Position numbers and translations under genes: made by a program. Source: Enterococcus alcedinis (GTDB lineage Bacteria; Bacillota; Bacilli; Lactobacillales; Enterococcaceae). From it: 64,000 nucleotides of DNA. Every line of letters begins with the position of its first letter. Position 1 is the first letter of the stretch. The notes beneath the pieces are model-generated. The model saw only the letters and a program-made list of their open reading frames with translations. It had not been told where the DNA came from and made no database searches. Location: the NCBI RefSeq assembly GCF_014635985.1, contig NZ_BMDT01000001.1, forward strand, positions 519,941-583,940. The letters are read 5' to 3'. This document shows positions 8,244 through 18,266 of this stretch, piece by piece.

Positions 8244-8999
8244 ATGAGTTTTTTAGCAGGTAAAAAAATCGTTGTCATGGGTGTTGCCAATAAACGTAGT
8301 ATCGCTTGGGGTTGTGCACAAGCTTTACGTAATCAAGGTGCCGAGGTTATTTATACTTACCAAAGTGAACGTATGAAGAAACCTTTAGAAAGACTACTAA
8401 CCGGCGAAGAATTTTTAGTTGAATGTGATGTCGCAAGTGACGAAAGTATTGAACGTGCTTTTGAAGAAATTAAAGAATATGCCGGCGAGATTCATGGGGT
8501 TGTCCATGCAGTTGCTTATGCCAATAAAGAAGATTTACAAGGTGAAGTGACAGAAATTTCACGTGAAGGCTACGCTTTAGCACAAGATATTAGTGCGTAT
8601 TCATTAATTGCTGTGACTCGTTTTGCGCAGCCTATTCTAGCGGATAACAGCGGGATTGTCACATTAACGTATTTAGGCGCAGAACGTGCGGTACCGAATT
8701 ACAACATGATGGGTATTGCCAAAGCAGCTTTAGAATCTGCTGTTCGTTACTTAGCGGCTGATCTATCACCTAAAAAAATTCGCGTGAATGGCATTTCAGC
8801 TGGCGCAATTAAAACATTAGCAGTAACAGGCGTGAAAGATTACCAAAAATTAATCCAATTATCAGAAGATCGTACACCTGACCACATTGGCGTAACAATT
8901 GAGGAAGTAGGAAATGCTTGTGCTTTCTTAATTAGTCCCCTTTCAAGTGGGATTATTGGTGAAGTGATCTTTGTTGATAAAGGCGTTCACCTTTCTTAA
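8244..8999 (+). CDS. fabI: Enoyl-ACP reductase (NADH), FabI
   Basis: FabI performs the last reduction of each fatty acid elongation cycle and is the target of triclosan-type inhibitors. The 251-residue protein has an SDR-like fold with cofactor motif GVANKRSIAWG (residues 13-23) and catalytic Tyr153 and Lys160 in the Y-x6-K arrangement, with Tyr143 equivalent to the second conserved Tyr. The ATG at 8244 has AAGGAG eight bases upstream; in-frame starts from 8193 lie in the leader and lack one. It is divergent from fabZ and shares a FabT-controlled intergenic region. Confidence 0.96.
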   Translation: MSFLAGKKIVVMGVANKRSIAWGCAQALRNQGAEVIYTYQSERMKKPLERLLTGEEFLVECDVASDESIERAFEEIKEYAGEIHGVVHAVAYANKEDLQGEVTEISREGYALAQDISAYSLIAVTRFAQPILADNSGIVTLTYLGAERAVPNYNMMGIAKAALESAVRYLAADLSPKKIRVNGISAGAIKTLAVTGVKDYQKLIQLSEDRTPDHIGVTIEEVGNACAFLISPLSSGIIGEVIFVDKGVHLS

Positions 9000-9009
9000 T
9001 TCGCTCGTA

Positions 9010-9047
9010 AAAAAAGGATTGACCATTCAAACGGTCAATCCCTTTTT
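9010..9047. terminator. Bidirectional terminator between fabI and the nitroreductase gene
   Basis: GGATTGACC (9016-9024) pairs with GGTCAATCC (9033-9041), flanked by an A-run and a T-run, between two converging genes. Confidence 0.9.
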
Positions 9048-9050
9048 TTA

Positions 9051-9689
9051 TTATTTAAATGTTGTAATTTTTTCAGCATCCAGACGAACCGATGGATACC
9101 CTTCTTCGACTGCTTTCCCGATTGAAACAATCATTACAGGCTCGTAGCGCTCTTTATCTAGATCGAATGCTTCTGCTAGTTGATCCGCTTCAAAACCACC
9201 AATTGGATTCGTTTCGTAGCCACGAGCACGAGCCACAAGCATTAATTGCATCGCTGCTAAACTTGAGTCAATTCGAATCACGTTCGACATCTCTTCTTTA
9301 CTGAAATTCTTATAATGAGGAATAATAGCATCCAGTTGTTTCTGTTTAACTTCTTCTGGCATTTTCCCTGCTATAACTGCTTGACTGTAGATCTCTTCAC
9401 CTAAATCATAACACTCACGATCACCAAAAATTAAAATCATTGCTGAAGATGTTTCGTTTTGTAACGTATTAAAGCGGATTAATGGTTGTAACTTTTCTTT
9501 TTCTGCTTGGCTCTCAACAACAACAAAACGCCATGGTTGTAGATTAACCGATGATGGTGCTGTCGTTGCCTCTTGAATCATTTCTAACATTTCTTCACGA
9601 GAAATTTTGACATTTGCATCATATTTTCGCACAGATCTTCTTCCAAAAGTGATTTCTGAAAAATTATTATTGATATATTTGTCTGACAT
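9051..9689 (-). CDS. Nitroreductase-family FMN oxidoreductase
   Basis: A 212-residue flavoprotein of the NAD(P)H nitroreductase family. The N-terminal RRSVRKYD segment binds the FMN phosphate, followed by APSSVNLQPWRFVVV. A late IGGFEADQLAEAF segment is also typical. Substrates of this family are usually quinones or nitroaromatics and cannot be chosen from sequence. It lies 15 bases downstream of a MarR regulator gene on the same strand, so it is probably the regulator's main target. A GAGGGAAC ribosome binding site precedes the ATG. Confidence 0.85.
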   Translation of the reverse strand: MSDKYINNNFSEITFGRRSVRKYDANVKISREEMLEMIQEATTAPSSVNLQPWRFVVVESQAEKEKLQPLIRFNTLQNETSSAMILIFGDRECYDLGEEIYSQAVIAGKMPEEVKQKQLDAIIPHYKNFSKEEMSNVIRIDSSLAAMQLMLVARARGYETNPIGGFEADQLAEAFDLDKERYEPVMIVSIGKAVEEGYPSVRLDAEKITTFK

Positions 9690-9704
9690 ATATAGTTCCC
9701 TCTT

Positions 9705-10112
9705 TCATTTAATTAGTTTTGTTAATAAAAAAAATAGTTGCTCTTCTTCGATTTCGTCTAAAGGAATATTGAACGATGGATTCAAAGATTCGACTTTGGT
9801 TTGACAATCTCCCATCGCTTGTTGAGCACGTTCAGTGATTTGAACAAACACTTCTCGTTTATTATCCTGATTGCGTTCACGCGTGACATAGCCTTGGTCC
9901 TCCAAAACCTTTAGATGACGTGTCACAGCGGCACTATCAATGCTTAAGGCATTTTGTAAATCGATTTGACAGCATGGTCCATGATCCTTTAAAAACAGCA
10001 TCAACTCATAGCGAGTCAGACTAATCCCTGTTTCTTTTTCAAAAATCGACGTCATTTCTTGGTTTGCTAACTTTAATTGATAAAGTAAGCGACTAATTTT
10101 CTTTAAATCCAT
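9705..10112 (-). CDS. MarR-family transcriptional regulator
   Basis: A 135-residue winged-helix regulator. The DNA-binding region is seen as QIDLQNALSIDSAAVTRHL (recognition helix) followed by the wing VTRERNQDNKREVFVQIT, typical of MarR. The pair CC at residues about 47-48 in GPCCQIDL could act as a thiol sensor, as in other MarR proteins that control flavin oxidoreductases, but that is inference. The ATG has AGGAGG upstream. Its promoter carries two palindromes, suggesting autorepression together with the downstream nitroreductase gene. Confidence 0.85.
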   Translation of the reverse strand: MDLKKISRLLYQLKLANQEMTSIFEKETGISLTRYELMLFLKDHGPCCQIDLQNALSIDSAAVTRHLKVLEDQGYVTRERNQDNKREVFVQITERAQQAMGDCQTKVESLNPSFNIPLDEIEEEQLFFLLTKLIK

Positions 10113-10132
10113 AATTACCTCCTGGCTAATCG

Positions 10133-10188
10133 TTGACTAGTCAACTGTTGACTGGTCATATATTAAACAAGTTCCTTTTATCTGTCAA
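10133..10188 (-). promoter_or_regulatory. MarR/nitroreductase promoter with tandem palindromic operators
   Basis: On the minus strand TTGACA (10188-10183) and TAATAT (10165-10160) are 17 bases apart. Just downstream lie TTGACCAGTCAA-type repeats: TTGACTGGTCAT (10148-10159) across the expected start point and the perfect palindrome TTGACTAGTCAA (10133-10144), with 15-bp periodicity. This geometry suits repression by the adjacent MarR protein. Confidence 0.7.
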
Positions 10189-10234
10189 TTTTTTTGTTTA
10201 ACCATTAAATTATCAGATATTTCGCTAAAATTGA

Positions 10235-10264
10235 TTGCTCTTTTTCCACCATCATTGATACAAT
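10235..10264 (+). promoter_or_regulatory. Probable promoter of the MscS gene
   Basis: TTGCTC (10235-10240) and TACAAT (10259-10264) with an 18-base spacer lie 28 bases upstream of the start codon. Confidence 0.45.
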
Positions 10265-10291
10265 GGTAACTAGTAGAGGTGGAGGGAACTT

Positions 10292-11197
10292 ATGCTTAAT
10301 CAATTAACAACATCGACTTCCGGTGACTCACCGATCGTCGAACCAACAATCCAACAATTAAATGCCTTACAACGTTGGTGGAATAGTATCAACTGGGAGA
10401 GTATTCTCTCGCTAATTATTCAAAAATCAATTGCTATCGGATTATTAATTTTATTATTTATCTTATTAGCACGGATTGCCAATTTCAGTATCAAACAAAT
10501 GTTTCGTAATTATCAACGCAGCAAAGCATCTGAAGTCCGTCTAACAACCTTAAAAACGCTCGTCTTAAACGTGACGCATTATACATTATCCTTTTTCTTT
10601 ATTTATGCGTTACTGTCCATTCTAGGCGTCCCAGTAGGTTCGTTACTAGCCGGGGCAGGAGTTGCTGGTTTAGCAATCGGTTTAGGTGCACAAGGCTTTA
10701 CAAACGATTTATTAACGGGATTTTTCATTATCTTCGAACAACAAATTGATGTCGGGGATTACGTGATACTTTCAAATATCAATATTGAAGGTACCGTCAC
10801 ACAAGTCGGATTACGCCTACTACAAATCCGTTCCATTGACGGCACGGTTCATTTTATCCCTAATCGAAACATCACAACTGTCAGCAACCAATCCAGAGAA
10901 GCCCGACGTGTGATTGTCGATGTCCGGATTGACCCTTCTGAAGGGATTGAGGGCATCCGTGAAGCGATTGATAACGCCAATCAAAGCATCGCTAAAATGT
11001 ATGCTGAAGATTTACAAACACAACCGACCATTTTTGGAACGGTTGATCTAGGCAATAGTAATTATGCGATTCGTACCACATTATACGTTGAAAACGGCAA
11101 GCAAGCTACTGTGCAACAAGAGCTTTTAACACTCTCAATTTTCGAACTGACAAAAGCGGGCTATAGCATTCCAAACACGCCTATTGTGCTGAAATAA
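10292..11197 (+). CDS. MscS-family small-conductance mechanosensitive channel
   Basis: A 301-residue channel that releases osmolytes under hypo-osmotic shock. Transmembrane helices are visible at about residues 45-65 and 88-108. The pore-lining helix is rich in Gly and Ala (SLLAGAGVAGLAIGLGAQG), as in MscS, followed by the beta domain (DVGDYVIL, then GTVTQVGLRL, then PNRNIT) and a mixed alpha/beta vestibule. The ATG follows AGGTGGAGGGAACTT. It is a monocistronic unit closed by a strong terminator. Confidence 0.92.
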   Translation: MLNQLTTSTSGDSPIVEPTIQQLNALQRWWNSINWESILSLIIQKSIAIGLLILLFILLARIANFSIKQMFRNYQRSKASEVRLTTLKTLVLNVTHYTLSFFFIYALLSILGVPVGSLLAGAGVAGLAIGLGAQGFTNDLLTGFFIIFEQQIDVGDYVILSNINIEGTVTQVGLRLLQIRSIDGTVHFIPNRNITTVSNQSREARRVIVDVRIDPSEGIEGIREAIDNANQSIAKMYAEDLQTQPTIFGTVDLGNSNYAIRTTLYVENGKQATVQQELLTLSIFELTKAGYSIPNTPIVLK

Positions 11198-11226
11198 AAA
11201 AAGCGAAGCTTCGGCTTCGCTTTTTT
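11197..11226. terminator. Bidirectional terminator between mscS and cbpB
   Basis: GCGAAGC, TTCG tetraloop and GCTTCGC form a very stable hairpin flanked by an A-run and a T-run, between converging genes. It overlaps the last base of the mscS stop codon. Confidence 0.9.
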
Positions 11227-11229
11227 TAT

Positions 11230-11715
11230 TTATTTATTTTTCAATGGAACACTTTTTGGTTCAATGGTATAACGTCGTTCCAATTCATGAACGAGATGAT
11301 TGACTGATTTTAAGACTTCTTTTCGTGTAATAATACCTTCAAAAATATTGTCTTCGTCTACTACTGGTAAAAAAGAACCATCAACTAGCAAATGCAAAAT
11401 ATCTTCTAGGTCTTCTTTATGCAAAACGGTTGGGACATTGACCTCCATGACATCAGCTACGGTTAAGCCTTCAAGCAACCGATAGTCAAAACCGGTTAAT
11501 CCCATCATCTTATTGACAATATCAGATAGTCCAATTAAACCGACTAGACGGTCTTCTGTATCAAGAACCGGTATTTTAGCATAGCCTACTTTTGATAAGA
11601 TAAGTAATGCGTGTTCCAAAGGATGGCTATAAAGTAACGTAGCTACGTTTTCAGCCGGTACGATAAAATTTTCTTGGTTTTCTCTTAATAATTCTTCTGT
11701 GTACTTCCCAATCAC
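11230..11715 (-). CDS. cbpB: CBS-domain protein, CbpB/DarB-like c-di-AMP binder
   Basis: A 161-residue protein made of two CBS domains (about residues 20-78 and 88-145; VGYAKIPVLD and GSFLPVVDE mark the beta strands). Orphan CBS pairs of this size in Firmicutes include CbpB/DarB, which binds cyclic di-AMP and links it to (p)ppGpp synthesis; that role is transferred from the family. The start is a GTG at 11715 with GGAGTG seven bases upstream. It is the last gene of the murI-rph-yfcE operon. Confidence 0.75.
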   Translation of the reverse strand: MIGKYTEELLRENQENFIVPAENVATLLYSHPLEHALLILSKVGYAKIPVLDTEDRLVGLIGLSDIVNKMMGLTGFDYRLLEGLTVADVMEVNVPTVLHKEDLEDILHLLVDGSFLPVVDEDNIFEGIITRKEVLKSVNHLVHELERRYTIEPKSVPLKNK

Positions 11716-11744
11716 AATTGTTCACTCCATATTCTGGCTCTTTA

Positions 11745-12257
11745 TTATTTTTTAAATTCAAAAGTCAATTCTGGTAGAAGTGTAAAGTCTGCTCGATAAT
11801 ATTGAATTGTCCAATCTTCTGCTGTGCTTTCGACAATACAGTAGCTCTTTTCTTGAATCGTTCCTCGAGGCTGTGAAATACTCCCTGGATTTAGAAACAG
11901 CGTATTTCCAACCTTTTCACAACCAATGACGTGTGTGTGACCAAAAAAGACAAGATTCGCTTTTTCTTCAAGTGCTTTTAAACTTAGACGATACAAACCA
12001 AAACGCACATCATATAAATGGCCATGTGTCACTAACACTCGGTCTAACGGTGTTTCAACTGTTAGCGATGCTTCGTAACCACGATCATAATCACAATTTC
12101 CTGTCACAATATGCACACCTTGCCACAAAGAGTCATTTGACGGCAACTCAGAATCTCCACAATGGAAGATTTCATCCACTTCATTTTTATATCGAGCGAA
12201 TAGCCGTTCAATAACAGAACGATCGCCATGGTTATCACTCACAACTAGGTATTTCAT
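11745..12257 (-). CDS. YfcE/MJ0936-family metallophosphoesterase
   Basis: A 170-residue calcineurin-like phosphodiesterase. Metal-binding motifs are in order: SDNHGD (residues 7-12), HCGDSE, GNCD, THGH and GHTH. Family members hydrolyse phosphodiesters in vitro; the natural substrate is not established. The start codon directly abuts the stop codon of the rph-ham1 gene, so the two are cotranscribed. The order murI, rph-ham1, yfcE and a CBS protein is common in lactic acid bacteria. Confidence 0.9.
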   Translation of the reverse strand: MKYLVVSDNHGDRSVIERLFARYKNEVDEIFHCGDSELPSNDSLWQGVHIVTGNCDYDRGYEASLTVETPLDRVLVTHGHLYDVRFGLYRLSLKALEEKANLVFFGHTHVIGCEKVGNTLFLNPGSISQPRGTIQEKSYCIVESTAEDWTIQYYRADFTLLPELTFEFKK

Positions 12258-13604
12258 TTACTCCCCACTTTCGAGCCAACTTTGCCACTCTTTTTGTAAT
12301 TTAGCTAATGCTTGTCCACGATGACTAAGATGATTTTTCTCTTCGTTTGATAATTCTGCTGCTGTTTTATCCATTCCTTCAACGATAAATAATGGATCAT
12401 AACCGAAACCATTATCCCCTCGTGGAATGCGACCAATACGTCCGCGCCATTTTGCTTCTACTACTAAGCTTTGTTTTTTAGGGGCAGCAAAAACTAAGGT
12501 ACAATGGAATTGGGCCCCTCTTTTCTCGTCGGGAACGTCGGTTAATTCATACAGTAATTTGGCATTGTTTGAACCATCACTCTTATGTTCCCCTGCAAAT
12601 CGGGCAGAATAAATGCCAGGCAAGCCGCCTAATTCATCCACTTCTAAGCCAGAATCATCCGCTAGAACAGGCATTTGTAAAATATTTGCAATCGTCTCCG
12701 CTTTTAAGCGCGCATTTTCTTCGAATGTTTTTCCAGTTTCCTTAACATCTGGTAAATCAGGATAGTCTTTCAACGTTTTGATCTGATACCCAGCTTCTGC
12801 GAACATTTTTTCAAACTCTTTCGCTTTTCCAGGATTTCCTGTAGCAATCATGATCGTTTTGTCTGCTTCAAGTAACTCAGTCTTCGTCGTATATAACGCT
12901 TCTTTTTGTTTGACAATTAATTCTTCAATCGCCGTTTTTCCAAGTAAAAGCATTTGATTAAGTTCTTCACCAGTGAACGTCGTTTCTTCCCCGGTTCCTT
13001 GAATCTCGACAAAAGCACCGCCTTCAGTCATGACTAAATTCATGTCGACATTGGCTTGGCTGTCTTCATCATAATCTAAATCAACCACACCCGTACCGTC
13101 GGCTAAGATTCCGACACTAATTGCCGCTAGATGTTCTTTAATTGGATCTTCCGTTAATTCATTTGTTTGTAGCAATTTATCAATCGCTAGACGTAAGGCC
13201 ACAAATGCACCGGTAATACTTGCTGTTCTTGTACCACCATCAGCTTGTACCACGTCACAATCGACAACGATACTTCTTTCACCAAGTTTTTCTAAATCGA
13301 CAACTGAACGCAAGGCACGGCCGATCAGACGTTGAATTTCCATCGTGCGTCCTGTTAATTTCCCTTTGCTTGCCTCACGACGATTACGAGTATTCGTCGC
13401 ACGTGGCAACATACTATATTCAGCGGTTACCCAACCTGTCCCGCTACCTTTTAGAAAAGGTGGTACGCGATCTTCTAATGTTGCGGAACAAATAACAATC
13501 GTATCGCCAAATGAAATAACGACCGATCCTTCTGGGTGTTTATATACGTGTGTTTGAATGGAAATTTCTCTTAATTGATGATTGTTTCTACCGTCATGTC
13601 TCAT
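12258..13604 (-). CDS. rph: RNase PH fused to XTP/dITP pyrophosphatase (Ham1/RdgB)
   Basis: A bifunctional protein of 448 residues. Residues 1-245 are RNase PH, the phosphorolytic tRNA 3'-end trimming enzyme ([13 protein letters not shown] at the start, [16 protein letters not shown], and the [20 protein letters not shown] active-site region). Residues from about 251 are a Ham1/RdgB nucleotide pyrophosphatase ([52 protein letters not shown]) that clears ITP, XTP and dITP. The reading frame is continuous through the junction. This fusion is known from enterococci and relatives. The gene starts immediately after the murI stop with GGAG upstream. Confidence 0.95.
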   Translation of the reverse strand: MRHDGRNNHQLREISIQTHVYKHPEGSVVISFGDTIVICSATLEDRVPPFLKGSGTGWVTAEYSMLPRATNTRNRREASKGKLTGRTMEIQRLIGRALRSVVDLEKLGERSIVVDCDVVQADGGTRTASITGAFVALRLAIDKLLQTNELTEDPIKEHLAAISVGILADGTGVVDLDYDEDSQANVDMNLVMTEGGAFVEIQGTGEETTFTGEELNQMLLLGKTAIEELIVKQKEALYTTKTELLEADKTIMIATGNPGKAKEFEKMFAEAGYQIKTLKDYPDLPDVKETGKTFEENARLKAETIANILQMPVLADDSGLEVDELGGLPGIYSARFAGEHKSDGSNNAKLLYELTDVPDEKRGAQFHCTLVFAAPKKQSLVVEAKWRGRIGRIPRGDNGFGYDPLFIVEGMDKTAAELSNEEKNHLSHRGQALAKLQKEWQSWLESGE

Positions 13605-14417
13605 TTATGCATCTCCTAATTGAATCTGTTTTGATTGAATATCTGTTCGTTCAAGCCATGTATTGGCTATTTCATCGAACATCTTCGTTGAGCCTGTGGT
13701 ATAGCAGACCAGTTTTCCTGGTTCAGGCGTATTTAAGCTGACTAAACTAAAATAATCAAGCAGCATGCTAACTTCAGAAATTGTCTCTGCACCCGAATCA
13801 ACCAGTTGCACGTCTTTTCCCATTACATTTTGAATGATTGGTCGTAATAATGGATAGTGTGTGCACCCTAAGATCAAGGTGTCGATTTTTTTATTTTGTA
13901 ACGGTTGTAATGTTTCGGCTACAATTTTTTTCGCAATCGGTGAATTTGTTTGATTGCTTTCAACAAGTGGCACAAATTTTGGACAAGCTAAACTAAAGAC
14001 CGTTGCACTCGCTACACGACTTTTAATCGCTTGTTCATAGGATTGGCTATTGACCGTACCAACCGTACCAATAATACCTATTTGTTGGTTCTTTGTTGCT
14101 TTAACTGCTGCTCGTGTGCCAGAAGCAATGACACCGATGACCGGTATCGGTAATTCTTTGCTAATCTCCTCTAGAGCCACCGCTGTTGCTGTATTACACG
14201 CAATGACGAGCATTTTAATTCCTTGCTTCATTAAAAAACGTGTCATTTCCCACGTGTACGCTACTACTTGTTCCGCAGGACGAGGACCGTAAGGACATCT
14301 TGCGGTATCCCCTAGATAAATCATATTTTCATTGGGTAATTGTTTCATCGCCTCTTTAATGACGGTTAAACCACCAACACCAGAATCGATAAACCCTATC
14401 GGTTGTGTATTATTCAT
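13605..14417 (-). CDS. murI: Glutamate racemase
   Basis: MurI makes D-glutamate for peptidoglycan from L-glutamate without a cofactor. The 270-residue protein has the two catalytic cysteines, Cys74 in VIACNTATA and Cys185 in LGCTHYPLL, and the N-terminal motif [13 protein letters not shown] with the conserved Asp. It is the first gene of the murI, rph-ham1, yfcE, cbpB operon, with a TTGAAT-17-TAAATA promoter upstream and AAAGGATGTAGCGC before the ATG. Confidence 0.97.
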   Translation of the reverse strand: MNNTQPIGFIDSGVGGLTVIKEAMKQLPNENMIYLGDTARCPYGPRPAEQVVAYTWEMTRFLMKQGIKMLVIACNTATAVALEEISKELPIPVIGVIASGTRAAVKATKNQQIGIIGTVGTVNSQSYEQAIKSRVASATVFSLACPKFVPLVESNQTNSPIAKKIVAETLQPLQNKKIDTLILGCTHYPLLRPIIQNVMGKDVQLVDSGAETISEVSMLLDYFSLVSLNTPEPGKLVCYTTGSTKMFDEIANTWLERTDIQSKQIQLGDA

Positions 14418-14494
14418 GCGCTACATCCTTTATTTTCACTCTATCTCTACTATTTTCGCCTTTTTCGCCTATTTTTTCAAGGGTTCTTACTTAT

Positions 14495-14523
14495 TATTTA
14501 AAGACTTTTCATTCTTTATTCAA
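14495..14523 (-). promoter_or_regulatory. Probable promoter of the murI operon
   Basis: On the minus strand TTGAAT (14523-14518) and TAAATA (14500-14495) are separated by 17 bases, about 78 bases upstream of the murI start. Confidence 0.5.
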
Positions 14524-14569
14524 ACTTTTCGATAGAACCGAAAAAAATCAACAATTTCTGCGGTTTCAA

Positions 14570-14598
14570 TTGTTTCTTACGGCAAAAACAGGTAAGAT
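14570..14598 (+). promoter_or_regulatory. Probable promoter of trpS
   Basis: TTGTTT (14570-14575) and TAAGAT (14593-14598) with a 17-base spacer. The leader to the start codon is only about 30 bases, so there is no room for a T-box. Confidence 0.55.
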
Positions 14599-14607
14599 GA
14601 AGAGTAG

Positions 14608-15639
<1,032 letters not shown>

Positions 15640-15672
15640 AAAGCATTCAATCGTGTCAACAGGACAATAAAG

Positions 15673-15714
15673 CAGCGGCAAAAACCTTTTTTAGGATTTT
15701 GTCGCTGTTTTTTT
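15673..15714 (+). terminator. Intrinsic terminator of trpS
   Basis: CAGCGGCAAAAACC pairs with GGATTTTGTCGCTG (two G-U or mismatched positions) and is followed by seven T. Confidence 0.85.
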
Positions 15715-15736
15715 CATCTATTCAACTATTGCTCAC

Positions 15737-17263
15737 CTACAATAGCGGTGAGAAGAAAGCACTAAGTTTTTCTTTGACTCGTTGACTAATCGAACGCTTC
15801 GCGCGTTGTTTTTGAGTCACTCTTTCTGATTTGGACAAGTCTTCATTAAACTGGTCCACGATCGTTGCAACTGTTTTTGATGGGCCATAAATAAAAGCCG
15901 AAATTTCATGGTTCAAATAAAAACTTCGCATATCAAAGTTCGTTGAACCAATCGTTGCCAATTGATCATCAATAATCATATATTTCGCATGTAAAAAAGC
16001 TTCTTTATCATAAAAATAAACGTCAATCCCAGCTGTTAATAAGGAATCAATAAAAGAGGTGTTACCAAAATAGGACAACGCACGATCGCCTTTACCGGGA
16101 ATAATAATTTGTACCCTTATTCCACTCCGAGCAGCACGACGTAACGTACTTAAAGATTCTTCATCCGGTACAAAATAGGGACTCGCAATTTTAATTGATT
16201 TTGTCGCTTTTCCAATCACATCCATAAAAGCATCATGAATAATTCTTTCTTTGTCATACGGGCCACCAAATAAAATCTGACAATTTTCATCTTCTTCTTG
16301 TTCGGTGAACGTTGTTGGAAAATAAACGGTTGTTTGATCTGTAAAAAAGGCCGCCGCATTTTCTTCTTGTTCAAAATAAATCCAATCATTTAAAAACACA
16401 CCCTGCACTTCTAAAGCAGCCGGTCCTTTAATTCTTAAATTCGTATCTCGCCAATAACTAAATTTATCCGTGATACTACGATATTCATTTCCGAGATTCA
16501 TCCCGCCCATATGAGCGGTTTCACCATCAATCACAACCATTTTACGGTGATTACGCCAATTTAGACGTGTACTTAATAAAGGTGAATTAACTAAGTCATA
16601 AGGTCTGACTTCAATTCCTGCAGCCCTTAGTTGATCTAACCATTCAAAGGGTAAATGAAATGAACCCACACCATCATACATCAAGCGAACTTCGATTCCT
16701 TGCGCAACTTTTTCCTTTAATAACTCCGCAAGCTCGTTCCCCGTTTCATCGGCTTTGTAAATGAAATAAAACAAATGGATATGGTGCTTTGCTTGACGAA
16801 CATCACTCAATAGTTGTTGAAACGCCTGCTCACCATCAGAAAGTGAAGTTAATACATTTCCTCTTAACGCCGCATTCCCCGATAAGTGATAGAGTTCCTT
16901 TGATAAGGTCTGTTCTTTTGCTATCCAATGTTCTTGATTTGAAAATAATTGAGCTAAATGGCGCTCTAGTTGTTGATGATTCTTTTTTTGAGTCGCACTA
17001 AACCGTCTTTTTTGTTGATTCCTCCCTAACAATAGAAAAAGTAGCAGTCCGACATAAGGCAGCATCAACATGGCAAATAACCAGGCGAATTTCGAAGTCG
17101 CATTTCGCTGATCAAAAAAGATTAGATAGCTGGCGACTAAAATCGTCAATAGTTCGATAAATATAGTCAATAGAACGAAACTGTCAAATAACCAATAAAA
17201 AAAGAAGACACTTATAACAAAAAGAACGGTTGTTAAAATCATTTGCTGTAATTTATTTTTCAT
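15737..17263 (-). CDS. cls: Cardiolipin synthase (phospholipase D family)
   Basis: A membrane enzyme joining two phosphatidylglycerols into cardiolipin. The 508-residue protein has two N-terminal membrane helices (about residues 10-30 and 38-62) and two PLD catalytic motifs: NHRKMVVID with the following MGGMN, and LHAKYMIIDD with IGSTNFD. The length fits bacterial Cls. The ATG at 17263 is preceded by AGGAAGGG; a TTG 30 bases upstream is in frame but has no ribosome binding site. Upstream is a large inverted repeat that probably belongs to the next operon. Confidence 0.93.
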   Translation of the reverse strand: MKNKLQQMILTTVLFVISVFFFYWLFDSFVLLTIFIELLTILVASYLIFFDQRNATSKFAWLFAMLMLPYVGLLLFLLLGRNQQKRRFSATQKKNHQQLERHLAQLFSNQEHWIAKEQTLSKELYHLSGNAALRGNVLTSLSDGEQAFQQLLSDVRQAKHHIHLFYFIYKADETGNELAELLKEKVAQGIEVRLMYDGVGSFHLPFEWLDQLRAAGIEVRPYDLVNSPLLSTRLNWRNHRKMVVIDGETAHMGGMNLGNEYRSITDKFSYWRDTNLRIKGPAALEVQGVFLNDWIYFEQEENAAAFFTDQTTVYFPTTFTEQEEDENCQILFGGPYDKERIIHDAFMDVIGKATKSIKIASPYFVPDEESLSTLRRAARSGIRVQIIIPGKGDRALSYFGNTSFIDSLLTAGIDVYFYDKEAFLHAKYMIIDDQLATIGSTNFDMRSFYLNHEISAFIYGPSKTVATIVDQFNEDLSKSERVTQKQRAKRSISQRVKEKLSAFFSPLL

Positions 17264-17342
17264 GGGGTCTACACCCTTCCTGCTCTTTTCCAAAGAGATA
17301 TTCTCATTGTATATTAATATTCAAAACAATGATAGTCATAAA

Positions 17343-17394
17343 GAATAGGACATCTTATTTTTCTTTTACGAAATAAAAATAAGATGTCCTATTC
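17343..17394 (-). terminator. 20-bp perfect inverted repeat after the ABC operon
   Basis: Bases 17343-17362 pair perfectly with 17375-17394 around a 12-base loop. It lies 78 bases downstream of the ABC ATPase gene on the minus strand and probably ends that transcript, although the T-run after the stem is only three bases. Confidence 0.5.
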
Positions 17395-17471
17395 GTATTG
17401 AGCATTTATTCATCGTCTTATTCGTCCTTTATTTAAAGAAAAATCTTTTAATAAATTAAAAAATGGTGAAA

Positions 17472-18242
17472 TTATTGACAAATTTTCTGAAGTATTGATT
17501 CTTTTAAGTAAATAAATGAATCATCGACTTTAACCATATTAGATCCATTAGCCAATGCTTCTTGGCTGTAGTGAACTGGAATCGACTCGATAATTTGTCC
17601 AGGTGCTTTTGACATCACCAATACGCGTGTCCCTAAAGACAAAGCTTCTTCGATATCATGCGTAATCAAAAAAATGGATTGGTGATTTTTTTGCCAGATT
17701 TCACGAATTAACCCTTGCATTTGCACACGAGTTAAAGCGTCTAAAGCGCCAAAAGGCTCATCCATCAATAATAATTCTGGGTGATTAACCATTGATCGGG
17801 CCATAGCTACTCGTTGCCTCATACCTCCTGAAAGTTCGAAAGGATAACGTCCCTCTGAATCTGTCATATTGATTTGTTCTAAAAAAGAATCAACTTCTAT
17901 TTTTCGTCGTTCTTTTTCGATTTTACGAACTTTTAAACCATACTCTATATTTTTTCGAACATTTAACCAAGGATATAATGTTGGTGACTGAAACACCACA
18001 CCTTTTTTCCAGTCAGGCCCTTCAATTATTTGACCGTTCATTCGAACTTCTCCAGATGTTGGTTTTAAAAATCCCGCCATCAATTTCAATAATGTGCTCT
18101 TTCCGCAACCTGATGGCCCTACCAAACAAATAAATTCTCCTTTTTGAATAGTTAAATCAATCTCAGAAATAGCAGACACTTCTTCACTTTTAGATGAATA
18201 GATCACTTGCGCTTGATTTAATGTAATCACTGCTTTACTCAT
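17472..18242 (-). CDS. ABC transporter ATP-binding protein (SsuB/TauB/nitrate-type)
   Basis: The 256-residue ATPase of an importer. Walker A GPSGCGKST is at about residues 42-50, the signature LSGGMRQRVAMAR is central, Walker B is LLLMDEPFGALD and the switch His follows in LITHDIEEA. The short length and the ALDALTR segment place it in the sulfonate/taurine/nitrate importer subfamily. It is the last gene of an operon after a permease and a binding lipoprotein. The nearby YeeE/YedE transporter and sulfur flavoprotein point to a sulfonate or other sulfur compound as cargo, but the ligand is inferred. Confidence 0.88.
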   Translation of the reverse strand: MSKAVITLNQAQVIYSSKSEEVSAISEIDLTIQKGEFICLVGPSGCGKSTLLKLMAGFLKPTSGEVRMNGQIIEGPDWKKGVVFQSPTLYPWLNVRKNIEYGLKVRKIEKERRKIEVDSFLEQINMTDSEGRYPFELSGGMRQRVAMARSMVNHPELLLMDEPFGALDALTRVQMQGLIREIWQKNHQSIFLITHDIEEALSLGTRVLVMSKAPGQIIESIPVHYSQEALANGSNMVKVDDSFIYLKESILQKICQ

Positions 18243-18266
18243 TGTTCCCTTTCCCTTTCTATCGAC

